From Firmicutes bacterium CAG:194 (GTDB lineage Bacteria; Bacillota; Clostridia; Lachnospirales; Lachnospiraceae), in contig HF995208.1 in NCBI GenBank assembly GCA_000432915.1, positions 1 through 41,013 of the forward strand: a stretch of DNA of 41,013 nucleotides. Direction: 5' to 3'. Below are positions 15,517-23,805 of this stretch, in pieces. Every line of letters starts with the position of its first letter. Positions within the stretch are counted from its first letter, which is position 1. The translations under genes and the position numbers were made by a program. The notes under the pieces were generated by a model, which saw nothing but the letters and a program-made list of their open reading frames with translations, did not search any database and was not told the DNA's origin.

Positions 15517-18500
15517 CTACTTATCCTCCTTAGACTTTGCATACAGTTTTTCCACATCAATCGTTCCGTCTTCGATCAGGGACAGTAAAATATCCACCAG
15601 CTTCGGATCAAACTGCGTTCCGCTGCAGCGTTTCAGTTCGCCGATCACAAAATCAATATCCAGTTGTTTTCGATAGACACGGTTTGCCGTCATGGCATCA
15701 AACGCATCCGCAATTCCTATGATTCTTGCATCCAACGGAATTTCCTCGCCCTTCAGGCCAACGCAATATCCGCTTCCGTCATACCGCTCATGGTGATACA
15801 GCGCACCTACGCTCACATTGTCGATCATGGTAAAATCCTTTAATATCTCACCGCCGCGTGTTACATGCGTTTTCATGACTGCGTATTCTTCATCCGTCAG
15901 TCTGCCCGGTTTATTTAAGATCGCATCCGGAATACCGATCTTACCGATATCATGCAGCAGCGCCATCTGGCGGAGATTCTCGCACTTTTCTTTTGAATAC
16001 TGCAGTCTCTTTGCAATTGCCACGGAATACTCCGATACACGGAAAGAATGCTCGCTCGTATTGGAATCCTTCGCATCCACCGTACGGGCAATGGAAAGAA
16101 TGGTCTCATTTCCCATCTGGATCTGTTTCTTTGCATATTCCAGCTCATACTTCTGCTTCAGCAGCGTTCTCTGTGCCTGCGTCCTTGTAATGAACCATGT
16201 GACCCAGATCAGCACAAGCCCCGCGATAAAAATAACATATAACTTAAACCACCAGTTCTGGTACATCTCGGTTTCTTTTTCTATCTTATAGTTTGCCGAT
16301 TCCACGACCGCGCCATCCGCACCGTCCAGGATCGCAATCCGGAATGTATAAATCCCCGGCTTCAGCTTCTGATAAGTCAGCTTATCCATCTCGCTCAGCA
16401 GACACACTGTTGCTTTTTCATCATATCCTTCCAGAAAAACACTGACATACGGATCGTTCATGGAATAATTTAATACTTCCGGTTCCAGCACGATCTTATC
16501 CGCATCAGAAGCAAGCCGGAACGTATCCACACGGTCAATATCATATTTTTCGCCGTCCACATAAATATAATCCAGAATCATGCGATAGGACTTTGCTGTC
16601 ATATCATACTGCGCCATGCTGACCTTTACTACACCGCTGTCACAGCACAGATACAATTCTTCCCCTTCCCGGTACATCCATGCGTTGGCAACCAGCGAAG
16701 AACGGAAGCCCCGTTTGGCATTGATCAGCAGGTAATCTGTTTTCTCATCCGCTACCAGATCCGTTGTATCCGCAATATAAATGCCTGCACTGCCAAGCAC
16801 CCAGCACGTTCCGTCTGTATCGCAGATCATGTCATAATTATTACTGTATGGAAAATTCTTCAGATATTTTATTGTTCCGTCCGGTGCTCTGTAACACAGA
16901 CCGTTACTTGTCACAATATAGATACCGCCGGATACCGGATCAACAACCATACGCAGAATCACGTCCGAAGACAGTCCATCCTCTTTTCCGATATGTGCTG
17001 CGATCTTATCATCTTGGATCTGTGTGATTCCGCCACCGTCAGAACCGATATAAAAGCTGTCTCCGTCTGCCAGCAGACAGAGTGACTTTTCATTCATAAG
17101 TCCATTTTCTGCCGAGAAGACCCTCTCAACTGTATTGCCGGAAAGAATTGCCACACCATAGTCTCCCGCAGCCACGATCCTGCCATCCGAAAGCTCACAG
17201 ATATTTCGGAAACGCGTACCAGGCATACCATCTTCTTCCGTAAAATTACGGATCCGGTATGTACCGTTTGCCGCGGAAACCTGATAGATTCCCATTCTGG
17301 TCGTTGCGATCCATAACGCATCCTGACTGTCTACCATCAGGCAGCGCACTCTTATATTCTGCAGCAGGTCACTGATCTCATTTTCTACTTTGCTTTTTTC
17401 ATTCTGATCCAGAATCACCAGTCCCTGATCCGTTCCGCAGAAAAGCAGCCCCTGCCACTTCTGTGTTGTATTGACAACAGCCGTTTCCCCGATCTCCCGA
17501 AACAGTTCCGTAAAAGCCGACTGACACAGTTCCATAAGGCCAAGCCTTGAAGAACTGAGCCAGAGATTTCCCTGGTAATCTATCAGCATATTATCGATAG
17601 AGCTTGTAAAATTGCCTGTATTCAGCGTTTCATAAGTACCATCCGGCTGCAGGATCGCAACGCCTGTATCAGAGCAGACAAAAAATTCATTTTTCTCTGT
17701 CATGTAAAAAGAATTGATCTCTTCGATCCCATCCATCACAATCGTCTGAACCAGCTTCATCTGATCGTTTTCCATCTGATAAATCCGGATCTGATCATCT
17801 TCTGTTGCAGTCAACAGCAGATCATCAGCAAAGCAGACTGCTCTCAGCGGTTTATCCTGCATAAAGCCCTGTGGCGACTGTACAATTTCGCCGTCCTTCA
17901 GCCAGTAGGTCTTCCCTCTTTCCGTCACGATCACAACATGCCCGTTCCCGTCCGCTGACATATCCATAACATTTTGGGTCTGTTTGTATGATTTTGTTAC
18001 CTTTACACCACTGCTTAAAGATACCTGCGAAAGTCCCTCCGTCGTTCCGATATAATAATTGCCGTCAGAATCACAGACAATGCTTTTTACGGAATTGGAC
18101 AGCAGTCCATTTTCCTCATCCAGCACGTTCATCACGTGCTCATTGATCAGTATCGTCACACCGTCATCATTCGTTCCGACCCACAGCCTGCCTTCTTCGT
18201 CCACATACAAACAGTTCACATTTTTAACGGAATCTATATTCTGGAGCAGTTTAAATCTGGTACCGTCATAACTGAACAGTCCCGCATACGTACCGATCCA
18301 GAGCTTACCGTCCTTCGTCTGTGCGATATCATTGGCTTCTCCGGACAGCAGACCTTCCTCTTTCCCATATTGCATTTGAACATAAGAATCATAATCAGCC
18401 TCTTCCCTTGCCTGCACATTTTCTTTCTGCAGCAGAACACCTGCCATGACAAGCAGCACAAGCAGCGTCCCTGCCTGTTTTCTCGCCCGCCCGCTTCTGA

Positions 18501-19026
18501 ACAGTCTGATACACAGATACACGATCTCCACGCAAAGCAGTTTATCCAGAAACTCCACGCAGAACTGCCCAAGCAAATTGGCAAGATAAGTCGGAAATCC
18601 TTTGTCAATACAGAGCTCTATCACCTGATTCCCCCAGATATTTCCACTCTGTCCATCATATAATACTGTGTTGAGCACTACCGCAACACCTGTCGAAAAC
18701 AGCGCCAGACCCATACCCAGTGTCATTGTCCTGAACTGGCTCTCAAAAACCTTCTTTTTGGCAAAATAGCCGACCACAATACCAAGGAGTGCTCCGACAA
18801 TGCAATACACAGATTGTTGATCTACAAAAATGCCGTAAACAATGTTATTCGTAAATCCTACAATTCCTCCACACACCGGTCCCGCCATATATGCGATCAA
18901 AAAGGTACCTATTGAATCGCACCAGATTGGTAACGCCAGCCTGTCCGCCATAACCCTTCCAAGCAGATCGACTGCAAGTGCAGCTATCGTCCATAAAATG
19001 ATCCTATACTCTTTTTTATTTTTCAT
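15517..19026 (-). CDS. Giant membrane sensor: ECF-S-like domain, beta-propeller, Y_Y_Y domain and HD-GYP phosphodiesterase
   Basis: 1169 residues from the second ATG (19026), which is 7 nt from AGAGGG; the first ATG overlaps that site. Order: an N-terminal multi-spanning region (about 1-185) with the LPIWCDSIGTFLIAYMAGP segment resembling ECF-transporter S components; one more helix (about 187-203); an extracellular propeller of two-component-regulator repeats (LWIGTYAGLFSYDG, LWVGTNDDG, YYIGTTEGL, LWIATTRMGIY; about 220-830); a Y_Y_Y-like domain; a membrane helix (about 925-950); a coiled coil; and HD-GYP (about 985-1160) with HSFRVSEYS, HDIGKIGIPD and HHERYDGSGYC. The last motif has Cys where Pro gives the name GYP. 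Predicted to hydrolyse c-di-GMP in response to an external ligand. Co-transcribed with a BMP protein and cls. Confidence 0.9.
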   Translation of the reverse strand: MKNKKEYRIILWTIAALAVDLLGRVMADRLALPIWCDSIGTFLIAYMAGPVCGGIVGFTNNIVYGIFVDQQSVYCIVGALLGIVVGYFAKKKVFESQFRTMTLGMGLALFSTGVAVVLNTVLYDGQSGNIWGNQVIELCIDKGFPTYLANLLGQFCVEFLDKLLCVEIVYLCIRLFRSGRARKQAGTLLVLLVMAGVLLQKENVQAREEADYDSYVQMQYGKEEGLLSGEANDIAQTKDGKLWIGTYAGLFSYDGTRFKLLQNIDSVKNVNCLYVDEEGRLWVGTNDDGVTILINEHVMNVLDEENGLLSNSVKSIVCDSDGNYYIGTTEGLSQVSLSSGVKVTKSYKQTQNVMDMSADGNGHVVIVTERGKTYWLKDGEIVQSPQGFMQDKPLRAVCFADDLLLTATEDDQIRIYQMENDQMKLVQTIVMDGIEEINSFYMTEKNEFFVCSDTGVAILQPDGTYETLNTGNFTSSIDNMLIDYQGNLWLSSSRLGLMELCQSAFTELFREIGETAVVNTTQKWQGLLFCGTDQGLVILDQNEKSKVENEISDLLQNIRVRCLMVDSQDALWIATTRMGIYQVSAANGTYRIRNFTEEDGMPGTRFRNICELSDGRIVAAGDYGVAILSGNTVERVFSAENGLMNEKSLCLLADGDSFYIGSDGGGITQIQDDKIAAHIGKEDGLSSDVILRMVVDPVSGGIYIVTSNGLCYRAPDGTIKYLKNFPYSNNYDMICDTDGTCWVLGSAGIYIADTTDLVADEKTDYLLINAKRGFRSSLVANAWMYREGEELYLCCDSGVVKVSMAQYDMTAKSYRMILDYIYVDGEKYDIDRVDTFRLASDADKIVLEPEVLNYSMNDPYVSVFLEGYDEKATVCLLSEMDKLTYQKLKPGIYTFRIAILDGADGAVVESANYKIEKETEMYQNWWFKLYVIFIAGLVLIWVTWFITRTQAQRTLLKQKYELEYAKKQIQMGNETILSIARTVDAKDSNTSEHSFRVSEYSVAIAKRLQYSKEKCENLRQMALLHDIGKIGIPDAILNKPGRLTDEEYAVMKTHVTRGGEILKDFTMIDNVSVGALYHHERYDGSGYCVGLKGEEIPLDARIIGIADAFDAMTANRVYRKQLDIDFVIGELKRCSGTQFDPKLVDILLSLIEDGTIDVEKLYAKSKEDK

Positions 19027-19092
19027 TTGCATTCCCTCTTACTACTCTTTTTCCTCTTACACTATACACAAATCCACACAAATGATGTCGGA

Positions 19093-19281
19093 GTCAAAAG
19101 CCCGGGCTATGATGCCTGCGGATTGTTCCGTGCTCTGCACTCCCACAATCCTGCCCAATATTCGCATATCGTGGGATTAACATCCCACTTTTATGCTCAT
19201 ATCGGGGCGGGCCCCAAGGTCTTTCAACCACTTATGCGCAAGCTCATGTGGTTTTAGACCTTTTGACCCTGGCATCATACA
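19093..19281 (-). ncRNA. Structured leader RNA with three-hairpin core, closing stem and pseudoknot
   Basis: On the minus strand ATGATGCC (19278-19271) pairs with GGCATCAT (19116-19109) as a closing stem. Inside are three hairpins: GGTCT+CCAC (19260-19218); a long arm GGGC, ATAT, GCATA, GTGGGAT with a 4-nt loop (19208-19153); and GGATTGT+GTGC (19151-19120). All are paired stems separated by small internal loops. GTCAAAAG just inside the closing stem (19267-19260) pairs with CTTTTGAC beyond it (19100-19093), forming a pseudoknot. A promoter places the 5' end at the closing stem. No terminator separates it from the sensor gene 67 nt downstream. A known large Clostridia RNA family (for example raiA) is possible but unverified. 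Confidence 0.8.
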
Positions 19282-19287
19282 AAATAA

Positions 19288-19316
19288 ATTATACCATACT
19301 TTGAGTATCATGGAAA
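19288..19316 (-). promoter_or_regulatory. Promoter of the structured RNA and sensor operon
   Basis: Minus strand TTTCCA (19311-19316), 17-nt spacer, TATAAT (19288-19293). The start point falls at about 19281, three bases before the closing stem, which fixes the transcribed strand of the RNA. Confidence 0.7.
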
Positions 19317-19413
19317 TATGCAGATATCACAAGAAAGCCGTTTGAAATGCCAGCCCACCTTTACAAGCGAGCTTTTGCTGTATAGCAGATTTCAAAAGAA
19401 TTCCCTATACAAC

Positions 19414-19447
19414 AAAAAAGCCTGAAACCAAACAGTTTCAAGCTTTT
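19414..19447 (-). terminator. Terminator of tRNA-Arg
   Basis: On the minus strand AAAAGC-T-TGAAAC pairs with GTTTCA-G-GCTTTT around a short loop and runs into TTTTTT; it begins 5 nt after the tRNA. Confidence 0.85.
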
Positions 19448-19451
19448 CAAG

Positions 19452-19525
19452 CGTGCGTGAAAGGATTCGAACCCTCGACCTTCTGGTCCGTAGCCAGACG
19501 CTCTATCCAGCTGAGCTACACGCAC
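19452..19525 (-). tRNA. tRNA-Arg (anticodon ACG)
   Basis: 74-nt cloverleaf on the minus strand. Acceptor GTGCGTG/CACGCAC, D-arm GCTCAGCTGGATAGAGC, anticodon stem TCTGG/CCAGA with loop CTACGGA giving ACG (A34 is normally converted to inosine), and T-arm GGGTTCGAATCC preceded by a variable loop. The 3' CCA is not encoded. It stands alone with its own terminator. Confidence 0.97.
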
Positions 19526-19660
19526 ATATTTTTGTTACGTCACCCGCAACATCATGTATTTTATACGATTCTCCACGTTATGTCAATACTTAAATCTGAT
19601 ATTTTATACAGATATTTTATATTTTATATTTATTTCGATAAAAACAATTCTCCAAATATC

Positions 19661-19707
19661 ATATAGAATTCCTGCCATGAAGCATGCACTAAGCAGGAAT
19701 TCTATAT
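19661..19707. terminator. 15-bp inverted repeat downstream of the DUF4340 gene
   Basis: ATATAGAATTCCTGC (19661-19675) pairs perfectly with 19693-19707 around a 17-nt loop. It lies 9 nt past the DUF4340 stop. There is no clear T-run on the minus strand, so it may be an mRNA-end stabiliser or weak terminator. The rest of the tRNA-to-gene gap (19526-19716) shows nothing else. Confidence 0.6.
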
Positions 19708-19716
19708 AAAAGACAT

Positions 19717-20280
19717 TTATTTCTCCGTACTGTTATCGGAAACAACCGATTCCAGCTTAATCAGCTCATCCGCGGTTTCCCGGAAACTGCCACAAAGACC
19801 GCTTGTCATCGTATAGACCACATCCGGCTGCTGATCTGTCATAAAGTAATAACAGTTTGCCGTCGCATTGTGATCACCGACCGTAAAGGTGTAGGTCTGG
19901 TCTGCCGTTGTTACTGTAATGACATTTGACGGTGCATCCAATCCATATTCGGACAGATCTGTCACATCATCGATCTCTTCGTCCGCTTCTACCTTCGTCA
20001 CGTTGGCAAGCATGCTTGTGATCCGGTCGTTATCCATATGAAGCTCTGTATTCTGATCGTAACTCCAGTTATCATCCGTTTTGGTGAAGGATAAGGTTTC
20101 TCCATCAAGCTGATAGGAAAATGCCTCTATCGCATCCGCATCGATCTCTGCCACCTGTATTTTATTCTCCTCTTCCTTTTCCGCCTGTTTTTTATTATAT
20201 TGCTGTAAAAGAAAATAACCGCCGATGAGCAGCGTCAGTACTGCTACAAGCACAACCATTTGAACTTTCTGTTTTCGCAT
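19717..20280 (-). CDS. DUF4340 domain protein of a Gld-type ABC module
   Basis: 187 residues: an N-terminal membrane anchor (about 7-26), a charged KKQAEKEEENK linker and a single extracytoplasmic DUF4340 domain (LDGETLSFTKTDDNWSYDQN..., LSEYGLDAPSNVITV..., FTVGDHNATANCYYF). DUF4340 genes habitually follow gldG-like genes. It is 54 nt downstream of the GldF-GldG fusion and preceded by a GGAGAAG ribosome binding site. The family's biochemical role is unknown. It presumably sits outside the membrane with the GldG domain. Confidence 0.88.
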   Translation of the reverse strand: MRKQKVQMVVLVAVLTLLIGGYFLLQQYNKKQAEKEEENKIQVAEIDADAIEAFSYQLDGETLSFTKTDDNWSYDQNTELHMDNDRITSMLANVTKVEADEEIDDVTDLSEYGLDAPSNVITVTTADQTYTFTVGDHNATANCYYFMTDQQPDVVYTMTSGLCGSFRETADELIKLESVVSDNSTEK

Positions 20281-20334
20281 TTTTCTTCTCCTTGTCTTCT
20301 TTTCCGGATCTCTGTTCTGTTCGCCGCCTTTCAG

Positions 20335-22440
20335 CTAACGTCTTCTTCTCCTTACCCAGATCACAATACCGGCTGTAAGAAGCAATACCGGCAGAAGGAT
20401 CACAGTAGTCAATCCAAGGAATACGAACTGATTCTGTGGAACGGTAATGCTTTCCTGTGTGTACTCTTTCACCGGAATTGATACCGAACTTTGTTCCTCC
20501 GACAGATCATTGATCACACGTGTGAACAGCTGCAGGTTGGAACCACCAACCATCTGGCTGGATTCATCTGTAAAGAGATTCTCAGAAGAGAATACAAACA
20601 AAGTACTTGTTGTATCATCTGCCGTTTTTTCAACTTTTGCACCCAGCGTAAACTGTCCTGTCTCATCTCCATCCTCTGACTCATAGCTTGTCATATTCTG
20701 CGGATCATCTTTCACAACCGCATTTTCACTTGTGACAAGCATCTGTGTGACGGAAAGTGCATCATTCTCAGATACAGTCAGTCCCTGTGCATATGGCGCA
20801 AAGACATACTTGGAATCTGCAAAATCAGAAGTATAAGTATTGCTCTTAACTTCCGGAATCAGATAAAACGGATTCTGGTAATAATGTCCGTTATCGGTTT
20901 CTGCCAGAATACCCTTTGTTACAGATACACCGTATTCATCCAGGATGGATTTAAAATTTGTCATATCCTGATCTGTATAGGTTGTCACAACAATGGCTTT
21001 TCCGCCTGCTGCCATATAGTCTTTTACCTTCTGGGCATCATCAGTTGAAAAATCACTGAGCGGAGCCAGAATCATGATTGCATCCGCATCCTCCGGAACC
21101 TTATCCTGATCCATCAGATTCAGATCTTCCACAGTCAGATTTGCCTTTTCCATAGCAGTCCGGAAGGAACTGTCAAGCTCCTGTTCATCATGTCCCGTAA
21201 TCCGGTAAACAACAGGCATCTCTGCTGCGGTCACATAATCCAGCGCACTTGTGATCCTGCCTTCTCCGTCATATCCGGTCGTCTGCTGGGAATATGTATT
21301 ATAATCAATCTGCGTTTCATACATATCCTCATAGGAAATGACTTTGTTTCTCTTTTCTCCTACTACGATCAGACTGTTTTCCTGCAGTGTATCACTTGAA
21401 TAGTCCGATGCAAAATTCGGATATTTGACCGGATCTTTATATTCTACTTTAATATGAGAGCTTTCGCTTTCATATTTGGAAAGTGTCCGGGAGATTGTTT
21501 CATCCAGTGTGCTCTTCTTTCCATATACATAAATCGTAACATCTTCCTGCATGTTCTTTAAAAACTGCACCGTATCATCCGTCAGAGAATACAGATGATT
21601 GCTCGTCATATCAATGCTGGATACAGAAAGCGGAAGCTGATCCGCAACCAGATTGACAAGTACCGTTACCGCGATCGCAGCTGCGATCATTCCGCTGCTG
21701 AATACACCTGTTTTCAGGCTCTTGACAGAAATGCTCCATCTTCTCTTCTGGATGGACTGACAGGTCAGAAACAAAAGCAACAGGATAACGGTTATAAAAT
21801 AGATTGCAGCCTTCAGATCCAGTGTTCCGGTCAGGAAAACGGAAAATCTCGTGTAAAAATCAAAACAGCCGAGGATCTTTGTCAGTACATTGCCTTCTGA
21901 AGAGATCATATTGCAAAGACCGCTCATAATGTAGCAGACAAAAAGAGCTGAAAAGGATAATACCGCTGCGATCACCTGACTTTCTGTCAGAGAAGAAATG
22001 AAAACACCAACTGCCATGCAGGCGAGCCCATATAGATAGAATCCCAGAATTGCCGTATACGATTCCGCTACCGGGATATTACCGAATTTCATCAGGATCA
22101 ACGGATACAAGCAGATCGCAAGTATAGGGATCGTAAAAATCGAAGCCAGTGCCAGAAATTTTCCTGCAATGATCTTGCCCAGAGAAACCGGCGCTGTCAG
22201 GATCAGCTGATCCGTTTTATTTTTCCGTTCTTCCGCAAGACACCGCATTGTCAGAATTGGAACCGCCAGAAGCAGAATAAAACCGCATGCACTGATCACA
22301 TTTGAAAAGTAAGCACTGCCATATAACAGATTTGTTGCGGTAAAATACAGTCCTACAAAAAAGAGGATCACTGCCATGAACAGCCAGCCTATCACCGTAT
22401 GTAAATAACTCTTAAATTCCCTTTTCCATATTGCCAGCAT
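20335..22440 (-). CDS. ABC-2 permease fused to GldG-like domain
   Basis: 701 residues. The N-terminal 240 residues are an ABC-2 permease (GldF-like; WKREFKSYLHTVIGWLFMAVI and about six helices, with RCLAEERKNKTDQLILTAPVS). A helix near 250-268 leads to a large extracellular GldG/IFT52-like domain (about 270-610, YVYGKKSTLDETISRTLSKYE, YRITGHDEQELDSSFRTA, VVTTYTDQDM), then a C-terminal helix (about 670-692) with an RRRRR end. In Bacteroidetes GldF and GldG are separate gliding proteins; Firmicutes often carry this fusion with unknown cargo. The first 29 nt overlap the ATPase gene, implying translational coupling. Confidence 0.9.
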   Translation of the reverse strand: MLAIWKREFKSYLHTVIGWLFMAVILFFVGLYFTATNLLYGSAYFSNVISACGFILLLAVPILTMRCLAEERKNKTDQLILTAPVSLGKIIAGKFLALASIFTIPILAICLYPLILMKFGNIPVAESYTAILGFYLYGLACMAVGVFISSLTESQVIAAVLSFSALFVCYIMSGLCNMISSEGNVLTKILGCFDFYTRFSVFLTGTLDLKAAIYFITVILLLLFLTCQSIQKRRWSISVKSLKTGVFSSGMIAAAIAVTVLVNLVADQLPLSVSSIDMTSNHLYSLTDDTVQFLKNMQEDVTIYVYGKKSTLDETISRTLSKYESESSHIKVEYKDPVKYPNFASDYSSDTLQENSLIVVGEKRNKVISYEDMYETQIDYNTYSQQTTGYDGEGRITSALDYVTAAEMPVVYRITGHDEQELDSSFRTAMEKANLTVEDLNLMDQDKVPEDADAIMILAPLSDFSTDDAQKVKDYMAAGGKAIVVTTYTDQDMTNFKSILDEYGVSVTKGILAETDNGHYYQNPFYLIPEVKSNTYTSDFADSKYVFAPYAQGLTVSENDALSVTQMLVTSENAVVKDDPQNMTSYESEDGDETGQFTLGAKVEKTADDTTSTLFVFSSENLFTDESSQMVGGSNLQLFTRVINDLSEEQSSVSIPVKEYTQESITVPQNQFVFLGLTTVILLPVLLLTAGIVIWVRRRRR

Positions 22441-23491
22441 TGTCTGTCTCCTCCTTCTGCGTTGTTTCCGCTGTCTGTGAATTTTCTGCTGTAGCTCTTT
22501 CCTTTGCCGTCCGGCCGGTCATCTCTTCTGCAGCAGCACTCTTTTCCTGTTCCTTCGTCAGTTCCAGGAATACATCCTCTAAGGATTTACTCGTCATCTT
22601 CATCTCATAAATCGGAAGTCTATGCTCTGCCATATAATAGAAGATTTCTTCCCGCAGATCCTCTTCCTTATTATAATGAAGCTCCATCTGCCACAGATCA
22701 TTTTCCACATTGTACGAAGCATGCATTTCTCCAATCGCTGCATAGCGTTCCTTCAGTTCCTTTTCCGCTGCTCTGACCGCATCTTCCGTACCGCAAAGCT
22801 GCATGGAGAGCACGTTGTCACCACTCATCAGCCTGCTCAGATTTTCCGGCGTATCGCTTGCTGCCAGTCTGCCGTGTGCAATGATCATGATATGGTCACA
22901 GACTGCACTGACTTCCGGTAAAATGTGTGAACTCAGTATTACTGTATGTTTCTTGCCCAGACTTTTGATCAGCTGTCTGATCTCTATGATCTGCATCGGA
23001 TCCAGTCCGACTGTCGGCTCATCCAAAATAATGATCTTCGGATAACCCAAAATTGCCTGTGCCAGCCCTACTCTCTGTTTATAACCTTTGGAAAGATTCT
23101 GGATCAGTCGATCCTGCATGGATGTGATCTTTGTAAGCTCCATGACTTCCCCGATCTGTTTCCGTCTCTCCTTTTTGTCGATTTTCTTCAGTTCTGCCAC
23201 AAATGCCAGATATTCCTTTACGGTCATGGTATCATAAACAGGCGGAAGCTCCGGCAAATAGCCAATATTCCTCTTGGCTTCTTCCGGTTCCTTATAAATA
23301 TCATGCCCGTCAATTTTAATTTCTCCACTGGTTGCTCCCAGGTAACCGGTCAGCATATTCATCGTGGTTGATTTTCCTGCCCCATTCGGACCAAGAAAGC
23401 CATAAATCTGCCCTTCTTCTACGCAAAACGACAAATCATCCACAGCAACATGATTCCCATACTTTTTCGTCAGATGACTTACTTCTATCAT
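22412..23491 (-). CDS. ABC transporter ATPase, GldA/CcmA type
   Basis: 359 residues. Walker A GPNGAGKST (about 35), Q-loop region YLPELPPVYD, signature LSKGYKQRVGLAQAI (about 132) and Walker B IIILDEPTVGLDP (about 153) are intact, followed by the His-loop SSHILPEVS. After the normal DrrA-type C-terminal domain comes a roughly 40-residue low-complexity E/T/A tail whose coding DNA overlaps the next gene. It powers the fused permease downstream. Transcribed away from the riboswitch-controlled symporter gene. Confidence 0.93.
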   Translation of the reverse strand: MIEVSHLTKKYGNHVAVDDLSFCVEEGQIYGFLGPNGAGKSTTMNMLTGYLGATSGEIKIDGHDIYKEPEEAKRNIGYLPELPPVYDTMTVKEYLAFVAELKKIDKKERRKQIGEVMELTKITSMQDRLIQNLSKGYKQRVGLAQAILGYPKIIILDEPTVGLDPMQIIEIRQLIKSLGKKHTVILSSHILPEVSAVCDHIMIIAHGRLAASDTPENLSRLMSGDNVLSMQLCGTEDAVRAAEKELKERYAAIGEMHASYNVENDLWQMELHYNKEEDLREEIFYYMAEHRLPIYEMKMTSKSLEDVFLELTKEQEKSAAAEEMTGRTAKERATAENSQTAETTQKEETDNAGNMEKGI

Positions 23492-23597
23492 AGTCTGCCT
23501 CCCTGTACATTTTATCTTTGCCCTTATCTTAATGAGGAATTGTGAAAAAAGAAAAATGATTGTGTGAAAAAAATGTGTAAAAACTGTGATATGCCAT

Positions 23598-23624
23598 TTG
23601 ACACAGACTGTATGCTATGATAAT
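23598..23624 (+). promoter_or_regulatory. Promoter of the glycine riboswitch/symporter transcript
   Basis: Perfect TTGACA at 23598-23603; best -10 GATAAT at 23619-23624 (15-nt spacer), with TAATTT at 17 nt as the alternative. The transcript would start just before the aptamer. Confidence 0.6.
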
Positions 23625-23644
23625 TTATTATCTATGGGTAACCA

Positions 23645-23729
23645 CTCTGGAGAGTCTCTCTTCCATTCTGGGAAGAGAGCGCCGAAGGTGTACGGCTTAC
23701 AGCCAATCTCTCAGGCATAAAGGACAGAG
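23645..23729 (+). promoter_or_regulatory. Glycine riboswitch, single aptamer
   Basis: The conserved glycine-aptamer blocks are present in order: CTCTGGAGAG, then GCGCCGAAGG, then the CTCTCAGGCATAAAGGACAGAG block written here as CTCTCAGGC and AAAGGACAGAG. P1 is CTCTG (23645-23649) with CAGAG (23725-23729). Only one aptamer is seen rather than the classic tandem. It precedes an AGCS amino-acid symporter, a standard target of this riboswitch class. Confidence 0.92.
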
Positions 23730-23756
23730 CATTACATATCTGATACGTATTGCATG

Positions 23757-23794
23757 TTCTTCTCTTTAGAGTCAAATCATGACTAAGAGAGGAA
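23757..23794 (+). promoter_or_regulatory. Shine-Dalgarno-sequestering hairpin of the glycine riboswitch
   Basis: TTCTTCTCTT (23757-23766) pairs over 10 bp with AAGAGAGGAA (23785-23794, one wobble), continued by AGTCA/TGACT with a 5-nt loop. The 3' arm contains the GAGAGGAAGG ribosome binding site of the symporter, so the expression platform is probably translational. Confidence 0.65.
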
Positions 23795-23805
23795 GGAACA
23801 CAAAA

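Noticed and set aside
19027..19257. 76-codon plus-strand frame across the structured RNA
   Set aside because: No ribosome binding site, starts in a promoterless region, and the sequence is fully explained by the stems of the minus-strand RNA.
19027..19281. c-di-GMP riboswitch before the HD-GYP gene
   Set aside because: The leader lacks the GEMM-I and GEMM-II conserved segments; its architecture is different.
19341..19396. TTTGAAAT/ATTTCAAA inverted repeat near tRNA-Arg
   Set aside because: Eight-bp arms with a 40-nt loop in AT-rich DNA are within chance expectation.
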